Below are positions 55,791 through 64,000 of a DNA stretch of 64,000 nucleotides, piece after piece. Below the pieces are notes generated by a model. That model worked only from the letters and a program-made list of their open reading frames with translations, did not search any database and was not told where the DNA came from. The DNA comes from Cymodocea nodosa (lineage: Eukaryota > Streptophyta > Magnoliopsida > Alismatales > Cymodoceaceae), in contig JAZBRI010000010.1 in NCBI GenBank assembly GCA_036874045.1, positions 764,001 through 828,000 on the forward strand. Reading direction: 5' to 3'. Position 1 is the stretch's first letter. Every line of letters begins with the position of its first letter. A program made the translations under genes and the position numbers.

Positions 55791-56940
55791 GGTGTGGTCA
55801 GTGTGTACAGAGGAGGAGCACCGAGCTTTCTATAGACAGCTTCGGCAATTCTCTGAAGTACCACACCAATCATCATCACCATCACCATAATCACCAACCA
55901 TCAGAGGTCTGTGAGGATACTTTCCTGATGTCGGGTCAATTCCGAGCCAAACACAGTGCCTGACAACCACTGTGAGGAGTGATCGTGTCACGGGAAGGGA
56001 AGCCATTTTCACCAAGCACCCACTCATATCTCAAGAGATCGTAAAGCTTCTAACATTGGCTTCGGGTTGATGCCTGTATGTTGAAGAGGAGATTATCTTA
56101 CAATTCTGGACTCGCAATTCTATAGGGAGAGGAGACAAAATTGTAAGTGGTTTAATTTTCAATGGTGTAATCGCGTTGTATGTAGTGATAGAAGTATTTA
56201 CTGTCGACTGAGATTATTTTACATTTCAACTTTCGCCTATTTCCATGTTCATATTAAAACAAAAATACCAAAAACAACTTATCTATGTTTGTATTTTGTA
56301 TTTAAGTGTTGTATTGTTTGTGTTGTATCGTGATTAATGTTATCTTAGTTAGTGTTGTGATTGTTTTAGGTTTACCGTTTACTGAAATGGTTCGTTCAAA
56401 AGACTTAAAGATTTTAATGGTTACTATTTGAATTATCTGAATGTTAGTATTGCCTAATGATAAATCTAGTATTTACTAACATTAAAGAGCTTAATTGATG
56501 TTATTTACAATCTGTGGAATCGCCCAATGGTTGGCCGAATTCCTCTGTAAATAGCAGTATTAAATAGGAAATGCAGGCTCGTGGAGTTAACTTAAGTCCA
56601 CGAGGTTAATCCGTTGAGTTTGCCATAACTCAACGAACTTTGTCTGTTGAGTTAACTATAATTCAACGGAGAGCTTATTAAATATATAAATTTGATTGTT
56701 AAAAATGGAACAGTTCTCAATTCTTAAGCAATTCCCTGTGGGATCGACCTGTACTTGCACACTAATACAATATACACTGTGCACTTGCAATTAAAATATA
56801 AATTTGAATTAATATCTAATTTGTGTGAAAGGTTGTTTGTTTACTTCTAAAAAAAGAATAGGCATAAAGATAAATTAACTAAGTAAAAACAGAAGTTAAC
56901 AAATCATAGTTTTTCTAGTGCGTTGTTGGAGATCCAAACA
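55791..56940 (+). repeat. Athila-family LTR piece, + orientation, with a PBS-like unit after it
   Basis: Begins within the transcribed part of the LTR (GTGTACAGAGGAGGAGCACC at 55,801, as at 20,943) and runs to the LTR end GGAGATCCAAACA (56,940). It is followed by a PBS-like unit (TTTTCTAGTGTCGTGCTAGG, 56,943-56,962). It stands head-on to the preceding - strand LTR. Confidence 0.85.
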
Positions 56941-56969
56941 AGTTTTCTAGTGTCGTGCTAGGTAACCGA

Positions 56970-58350
56970 ACAAGCATCATTTAAGGTTTTTCTTCCATAA
57001 TGAATCACTCTAAGAGATTTTTCTATCTTATGTCCCAACACTACTCCTACAGCAAAATCAGTTGCATCACACATTAATTCAAATGTATAACTCCAATCAG
57101 GTGCTTTAATTATAGGAGTTGAAATTAAGCTAGTTTTAAGTTTGAAAAATGCTTCCTTGCAATTTTTATCAAAGTTAAATGGGACATCTTTTAATAGATT
57201 AGTTAAAGGTCTAGCTATTTTGCTAAAGTCTTTAATAAATCTTCTATAAAATCCAGCATGTCCTAGAAATGATCTAATATCTTTTACTAATTTAGGTTCT
57301 GGTAGATTAGAAATTACTTCTATTTTAGCTTTATCTACTTCCAACCCTTTCTTAGAAACAACATGCCCTAAGACTATTCCTTGTTTAACTATGAAGTGAC
57401 ATTTTTTCCAATTTAGAACTACATTTTTCTTCACACAGCATTTTAATATTTGGTCTAAATTTTTTAAACACACTTCATATGAATTGCCATAAACAGTAAA
57501 ATCATCCATAAATATTTCTAAAATATCTTCCGTCATTCCAGTAAATATGCCCTACATACACCTTTGAAAGGTAGCTGGTGCATTGCATAATTCGAATGAC
57601 ATTCTCTTCTAAATATATGTGGTGACAGCATAAAGTTGAACTTAACCCTTTTATATCAGTCATAGTCTATCCTATTGCTTCTTTATAAGTTTTTACTACA
57701 TCTTTTAATTTAGCTATTTGATCTTCTTTTAAATCTGACGTAATAATGATTGAACAGGTTCGTTTCTATTCCAAAAATATATAGGTTAAATCAGGAGGTA
57801 AAGACTTTAATTCTAAATGTTGCCCATCAGAAGCTAGAGCTCCTAATTGAACATCATCATTTTCTAAATTATTTTCTTCCAGATCTCCTATATTTATGCT
57901 TTCACTTTCCTCTAAAGTTTCAGAATTGATTTGCCTATTTAATTCTTCTTGTATCACATCATCTAACATATCTCCTTCATCCTTTAAAAAGTTTATGGTA
58001 TGTAAGGACATTTCTAACTCCTTAAACTTTTCTGGTTTGAAAATGTTTAATTGAGTATCCTCATTGCCATATGATAACTTCATTACTCCACTTTTACAAT
58101 TTATAACATCCCTTGATGTTGCTAAAAATGGCCTTCCCAAAATTAAATATGTATCACTATTTTTATGCTTAATTTGTTGGGAATCCAAAATTACAATATC
58201 AATAGGATATATAAAGTTTTTGATTTTAATTAAGACATCCTCTATTTTTCCTCTAAGGTATCTTATACTTTTATCAGCTAATTGAATAACCGTACTAGTA
58301 GGAGTTAAGCCTTCTAATCCTAAGGATGCAAATATATCATTTGGCATAAC
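56970..58350 (-). pseudogene. Protease and RT/RNase H regions of element C
   Basis: Protease side: MPNDIFASLGLEGLTPTSTV near 58,340, the block after the catalytic loop, and ILGRPFLATSRDVINCKSGV near 58,140. RT side: [20 protein letters not shown] near 57,510, [31 protein letters not shown] near 57,250 and the RNase H opening FELMCDATDFAVGVVLG near 57,080. Nearly the same wording as element B. Broken. Confidence 0.9.
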
Positions 58351-59580
58351 ATTTATACCAGCATCTAAGTCTATTAAGGTTCTTTCTAGAATGGTATTTC
58401 CTATGGTGCATGATATAACATGAATTCCAAGATCAAATAACTTTTTAGGAATTTGTGGCAGAAATAGGGAACTAATTTGCTAAGCTAAAAAGACCTTTCC
58501 AAGAACATTTCGCTCTCTTTTCTTAGTACACCAATCATTCAGAAATTTAGCACAAGGTGACATTTTTTGCAATAGATCTAACAAAGGAATGTTAACTTGC
58601 ACTTTTTCAAAAAAATTTCTGATTTTTTCTTGTTTTTCAGGTATTGTTTGTTGTAATCTTTAAGAATAGGGTGCTAAAGATTGTGATTTAAAAGATTCTT
58701 TTTCTTTCGTTTGATTTGTTTGATCATTTTTAGTCTCATTTTCAGATTTAGATTGTTCTTCAGTGATTTCTATATTTTCGGATATTACATTCTCATTATC
58801 ATTTTGATTTTTGCTCTTATCCACCTTATTATTTTCATTTTGAGTTCTTGATGGTATATTAGTTCTAGATTTTAATGTTACACATACATCTTCTAGATTT
58901 TCGTTACTCTCATGATGTTTTTGTATATCATTTTCGTGATTATGATCTTCAATTGTTTTTAGTTTTAAAGTGCATTCTTTAAATTCTCTTGTATTAATAC
59001 TTTCTTTTGGCTGTATATCTTGCAAATTATGAAGATCTATAACATTATAATTTCCATTGTCCTATTGCATAGCTTGTATTTTCATTGTATATTCGTCAAA
59101 TGCTTTTAGTTTTCTTTCTAGATCATCTAATCTCATTGCATTCAATTTTTGATCAATTTTCATTATGGTTTTTTCAGTTTCGTAAATTATATCCATTTTA
59201 GGTTCTGAATATGTTTCCTTATAGTTTAATTGGTTGACTTCTTGTTGTTGACACATAAAGTATTCTAGTTTGTCCAGGTTTTGCTTTATACTATGCTCCA
59301 GTCTGTCATACCTATCCCAAACTTCAGTGTCTCTCAATATCTTACACATTCTATACTAACCATCAGTTGGGTAAACTATAGGATTCTCATACTCGGCTCT
59401 ATTATATTGAAGATAATTCATTTGTTGTTCATGGGATCTGGCCATCTTCAAACGTCTCAGTTTCAAACAGTCAGAAATGTTGTGTCCTTCAGAATTGCAG
59501 AATTCACATATACTAACTAAAAGTTTCAGAAATCTTTGAGTATAAGTATATGCCATATTCTCAATTATAGAAGAAAACAC
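58351..59580 (-). pseudogene. Zinc-knuckle and gag-to-protease linker region, element C
   Basis: Begins about 50-75 bp after the primer site: MAYTYTQRFLKLLVSICEFC, then CNSEGHNISDC (59,525-59,493), a C-x2-C-x3-GH-x4-C zinc knuckle. A coil-like stretch (YDRLEHSIKQNLDKLEYFM), an Asn/Glu-rich stretch with VCVTLKSRTN near 58,890 and the FLNDWCTKKRER block near 58,540 lead to protease. The zinc knuckle and linker are Athila-like, but no capsid core precedes them. Broken. Confidence 0.75.
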
Positions 59581-59631
59581 ACAATACTCTAGCTATTAAA
59601 ACGAAACATCTCTAATAGTTGCTTATATGAA

Positions 59632-59650
59632 TTCCTCGGCAATGGCGCTA
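59632..59650 (-). other. Primer-binding site, tRNA-Asp type (element C)
   Basis: On the - strand: TAGCGCCATTGCCGAGGAA, two changes from the tRNA-Asp complement in the first 12 bases. It lies 7 bp from the LTR end, as in element B. Confidence 0.8.
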
Positions 59651-59657
59651 GAAAACT

Positions 59658-61528
59658 TGTTTGGATCTCCAGCACAACACTAGAAAACTTGATTGGTTAC
59701 CCAGCAATGCATCAGAAAAACTTGGATTTGTTAACTTATGTTTTTACTTAGTTAATTTATCTTTATGCCTATATCATTGAATTCCCTTTTAGAAGTAAAC
59801 AAACAACCTTTCATACAAATTAGATATTAATTCCAATTTGTATTTTAACTGCAAGTGCACGGTGTCTATTGCATTAGTGTGCAAGTACAAGTCAATCTCA
59901 TAGGGAATTGCTTAAGAATTGCGAACTGTTCCATTTTTAACAATCAAATGTATATATTCAATAAGATCTCCGTTGAGTTATAGTTAACTCAACGGACTAA
60001 ATTCATTGAGTTATGGCTAACTCAACGGACTAACCTTGTAGACTTAAGTTAACTCCACGAGCTTGTCTTTCTATTTAATACTGCTATTTACAGAGGAATT
60101 CAGCCAACCATTGGGCGGTTCCACAGATTGTAAATAACATCAATTAAGCTCTTTAATGTTAGTAAACACTAGATTTATCATTAGGTAATACTAACATTCA
60201 GATAATTCAAACAGTAACCATTAAAATTTTTAAGTCTATTGAATGAACCAATTTTAGTAAATTGTAAAACTAAAACAAACATAAAACAATCACAACACTG
60301 ACAAATATAACATTAATCACGATACAAAACAAACAATACAATACCCAAATACAAAATACAAACATAGATAAGTTGTTTTTGGTATTTTTGTTTTGATATG
60401 AGCATGAAAATGGGCGAAAGGTGAAATATAAAGTAATCTTAGTCGACAGTAAATACTTCTGTCACTACATGTGATGCAATTACACCACTGAAAATTAAAC
60501 CACTTACAATTCTGTCTCCTCTCCTTATAGAATCGCGAGTCCAGAATTGTAAGATGATCTCCTCTTCAGCATATTGGCATCAACCCGAAACCAAGGCTAG
60601 AAGCTTTACGATCTCCTGAGATATGAGTCGGTGCTTGGTGAAAATGACTTCCCTTCTCGTGACGCGATCACTCCTCACAATGGTTGTTAGGCACTGTGTT
60701 TGGCTCGGAATCGACCCGACATTAGGAAAGTATCCTCATAGACCTCTGATGGTTGGTGATTATAGTGGTGGTGGTGATGGTTGGTGTGGTACTTCAGAGA
60801 ATTGCTGACGCAGCCTGCAAAAAACTCGGTGATCCTCCTCTACACACACTGGCTACACCCATCGGCCACACACATCTACTTCTTTTTCTTCTTTTATTTT
60901 ATATTTCTTTAGTGGTAACTGCTTCTACTTGAATGATCTATTGGATTTCCTCCAGTCATATCAACGATGGTGATTTCTTCTTCCTTCCACGAGAGATTTC
61001 CTACGTGATACGTGTAATCGTGGTTTTCCTTTGAATGTCGTATTTCTATAACCGCTACAGTGGCATATTAGAAAATAAATGGTTCATAGAGTTACAGATA
61101 ACTCAACGGACTTACTTCGTTGATTTAATTATGAAACACGTAAAATAAAGAAATAAGCTGCTAACCTAACTCGTTACCTTAGTGTGTATTCATGTAACTT
61201 AACGCGTACAGTTATGCTAAGTTAATGAGTTAAACCTGTGCATCTCACATGACATAATAAAGCATTTAAATTCAATACGTGCGTAAATTTAACTATCCGA
61301 TGCCTAACTGCAATTTTAGATACTTAAGAATTTCACAGCTTACAATTTATCGACAATTCAGAAATGCACTAAATTAACATTAATTCCTCGAAATTAAGCA
61401 GATTCTTTCATTAAAGCATATAACAGTGCACTTATAACAAAATAACTTAATTCTCATATGATAAGCTAAATATTATGCTATTAACCATCATTTAACCGTT
61501 AATATTATGCACTTTTTCATTCTAAACA
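59658..61528 (-). repeat. 5' LTR of element C
   Basis: 1,871 bp with TG...CA ends. It carries the conserved transcribed part, the shared U3 block (61,135-61,240 region), palindromes with CGTTGAGTTA arms (59,970-60,030), and two PBS-like tail units (59,656-59,720). Confidence 0.9.
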
Positions 61529-62400
61529 TGTAGCCATTGAGTAGTTGTCGTCTTGGATGACGTCATGCCAACAAAGACATGGCAGGTATGCTACCATGTG
61601 AAAGGATGATGTGTCATAGGCTAACATGCAAGCGATGTGTCACTAACATGCAAATGTGGGTATGTCCTAATTATATGAGATGCCTTGATGGCAAGGTGCC
61701 TTATTGGCATGAGGTAAACCCTAGTGGTGCGATTGAGTGCCCTAATGGCATGAGGTGCATCCTAGCAATGAGTTGAGTGCCCTAGTGGCATGAGGAATGT
61801 CTTAGTGACATGGTTGAGTGGCCTAATGGCATGAGATACCTCCTAAAAAGTGATGCTTACACTAATGTAACTATTGTGGCCAACGATAAGCAACATGACA
61901 CATATTGAGTGGTGTGGAGACGACATGTCATTGGTTGGTATGCGAAGAATGCCCTAGCATAGGAAGTGTGCCTTTATGGCATAGATGTGTCTTAATGATG
62001 TAGCACACATAGATGTTGGTGATGTAGCCAACAAAAAGCATCTTGATGAATGTTAGGTGATGTAGGGCCTTGATGCAAATGATGTGGCACCCCAATATTG
62101 ATACATCACAAGTGAAAAGTGCAACCAACTATGTGGTGTCTCATTTACATGACATGACTTTGAGGATCAACACGTCTTCATGGTTGGAGGCATGGCATGG
62201 GCACCATTTGTTGTTCTACTAAATTGACTCTTATGGGGCCTAAGGCTTGGGAGGATATCTAATATGGAGTAGTTTAAACATTTAGTGAGGAGAGTGCTCT
62301 ATGAAGGGTAGCAATGAGACTTCAGATGATTCGACAATGGCCTTAGATGATCTAGCAAACATGTGCAAATGACCTAGTTGGGTTGTAGGACAAGGCTAAT
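61529..62400. repeat. Degenerate tandem repeats around GTGCCCTAATGGCATGAG
   Basis: Between about 61,670 and 61,850 a unit of 35-45 bp (GCCCTAATGGCATGAGGTGC, with variants AGTGGCATGAGGAATG and AATGGCATGAGATAC) recurs five or six times. Looser GATGTAGC/GGCATG motifs continue to 62,190. No coding or transposon motif seen. Confidence 0.55.
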
Positions 62401-63620
62401 CAAACAAGATGTGTAGTAGAGTTGGTCCTTGAGTAGTCAACATAGCTTTATGATGTAGCACAAGTGTTGCTTCTCCTATAAAGGAGATTTGCTTTGGCTT
62501 GTGATACCTAGGCTAGACTTGGGTAGCATAAAGATCTATAAGGAAGATTGTGCTATAGATTATAACTCTTAAGCTTTAAAGGTTTGTTTTATCAACTTGA
62601 GTAGTATCACTCAAGTACTTATACTTGCAAAAGGTTAGTGTAGGAAGCATAATGTAAGAGGTAAGGGCTATAAGGTTACTAAACAACATCATCAAGGTAT
62701 GACTACTGTTTAGACTTCAAAGTTTACAATTTTTATATGTTAATTTATGCATTTTATAGATTATAATTGCAATTATATGTGATTTAATGAAAAGTGTGTG
62801 ATAATTGTGATTTTAAAGTTTTACATGTTTTAAATGGTTAAATAATGAATAAATTGATTTATGATAGTTATTATATAAAATATACTTCATGAAAAGATAT
62901 CTTATATGATTTTATAAGAAGAATTGAAGATATTGTAAATTTCATTCTTAAAATAGAGTTCGAAAAGGAAGAAAGATGAGAAGAATTAATTTCAAAGGTT
63001 AAGTAAAAAGTCATATAGTTAAGATTAAGTGTATAAAAAGTCAAAGAGTTATTGTTAAAAAACTCGTATAGTTATGATTTATGCACGTGTATTTTAAAAG
63101 TTATAAGTTTTCACATATTTTTCATTAGTAACTTTGAAAAACTAGAAGAGTTATGATAACTATTCGAGCTTTATATATAAATAATGAATAACTATTTGAG
63201 TTTTATGTATAAATAATGAATAACTATTTGAGTTTTGTAAAGTGTCTAATGTTATAAAATTTTAGATCACGTGTTTTATAGGTGACAAAACTAGAAGAGT
63301 TATAAGATAACTATTCAAGTTTTCATAAGTGTTATAGGATAACTATTCGACAAAGATGACAAATTATGGAAAAAAAATTAAACACATCTCTAGAAACTTA
63401 TTCTCATTAGATTTGAAATGAAGAAAAGAAGAAAGATTTCATGAGACAATGTGGAAATATACATGATAACAGTTTCTAAAAAGGAATGACATTAAAAGGC
63501 GTATTTCCATTCCAAAGGATGTAATGAAAGACATGGCAAAGATCGTGAACTAAAATGGAGAAATATAATAGGTCTATTAAGAAATTTGGTTGCAATGCAT
63601 CCTTACGAGACATCTGATTG
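62401..63620. other. Unassigned sequence with LTR-like palindromes; no gene seen
   Basis: 62,400-62,950 is unique-looking AT-rich DNA. 63,000-63,350 carries several GAGTTATGATAACTATTCGAG-like palindromes and CACGTG cores (63,083 and 63,270), like the LTR U3 modules elsewhere. It may be the U3 of a further LTR running off the window. Confidence 0.4.
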
Positions 63621-63624
63621 TCAT

Positions 63625-63632
63625 TATAAATA
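63625..63632 (+). promoter_or_regulatory. Candidate TATA box
   Basis: TATAAATA followed 20-30 bp later by a CT-rich tract (TCTTCTTCTTTCACTCTCCC, 63,641-63,660) of the kind seen at plant transcription starts. It lies downstream of the palindrome-rich stretch at 63,000-63,350. No coding start is visible before the window ends. Confidence 0.4.
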
Positions 63633-64000
63633 CAAATTTATCTTCTTCTTTCACTCTCCCTCCCCCTCTCCACTTCATCTAACAAATTTCACTTCATTTT
63701 CTTTTTATTGTACCCATTCATTTCATCTGAGAAGGAAGTGATGTCCCTTCTTCTTCTTTCATTCCCTTGTTCATCCATTTGGAATCTCCTTGCTTGAGCA
63801 TATTCTTGAAGGTGGAAATTCAAAAATTGGCCATTTCGTCTTCTTCACTTGGTGGAAGAGTCGTGGAAGTGATGCCCCTTAGAAACCCCATTCAATTGAA
63901 GGAGTATATCATCTAAAAAGTGGTACACTTAGAGTAGATACGAAGTATCTACTCTTGAGAAAGTTTTGAAAGAAGGAATTCACGTGGAGAAAATAAGTGT

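Larger units (their letters stand above)
56963..61528 (-). mobile_element. Athila-type retrotransposon, element C (5' half)
   Basis: On the - strand: 5' LTR (59,658-61,528), primer-binding site, zinc-knuckle region, protease, and RT up to early RNase H, ending against a + oriented LTR piece. Sequence and layout agree closely with element B, including the lack of a capsid core after the primer site. Coding is broken in several places. The right outer end is clean (TTCTAAACA at 61,528). The left partner LTR is not identified, so target duplications cannot be checked. Confidence 0.85.

Overview
This window reads as nuclear DNA of a flowering plant, most likely a monocot. It is very AT-rich and dominated by nested, decayed LTR retrotransposons of two plant lineages: Athila-type Ty3/gypsy and Sirevirus-type Ty1/copia. 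The only clear host gene is an eight-exon MATE transporter. Its first two exons are strongly GC-rich and its later exons are not, a gradient typical of monocot genes. That lineage call is inference; nothing here names the species.

Layout, left to right. 1-5,550: right half of a + strand Athila element and its LTR. 5,551-6,428: a small copia fragment. 6,429-12,510: a + strand piece with a gag-like region, an F-box-like region, the family's 3' region and an LTR. 12,540-14,800: a decayed PIF/Harbinger DNA transposon. 15,175-31,156: the best preserved Athila copy (element B, - strand) with target-site duplications, both LTRs, a tRNA-Asp-type primer site, pol, a gag-like and an F-box-like region 3' of pol, a nested solo LTR, and a left arm lying in opposite orientation. 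31,425-33,400: a further pol tail and AT-rich spacer. 33,551-40,536: the MATE gene, with a LINE remnant in intron 2. 40,537-43,160: dispersed repeats and a decayed unknown coding region. 43,755-46,640: a minisatellite split by a solo LTR. 47,811-54,226: a - strand Sirevirus. 54,227-61,528: two Athila LTR pieces in opposite orientation, then the 5' half of a third Athila copy (element C, - strand). 61,529-64,000: degenerate tandem repeats and a possible promoter.

Three things stand out. (1) The Athila family has an odd gene order. A zinc-knuckle/protease/pol region starts almost directly after the primer site, while a gag-core-like region and an F-box-like protein region sit in the env-like slot between pol and the 3' LTR; 5' and 3' ends in different copies agree on this. 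(2) The LTRs carry modular U3 arrays of short palindromes and ACACGTGTC (G-box/ABRE-like) cores, and a block of about 110 bp is nearly identical between an Athila LTR and a copia-like solo LTR. (3) The 3' end of the Athila LTR is built of roughly 33-bp tandem units that resemble the adjacent primer-binding site.

All coding regions of the LTR elements are broken. The MATE gene appears intact: 487 codons, all introns GT-AG.
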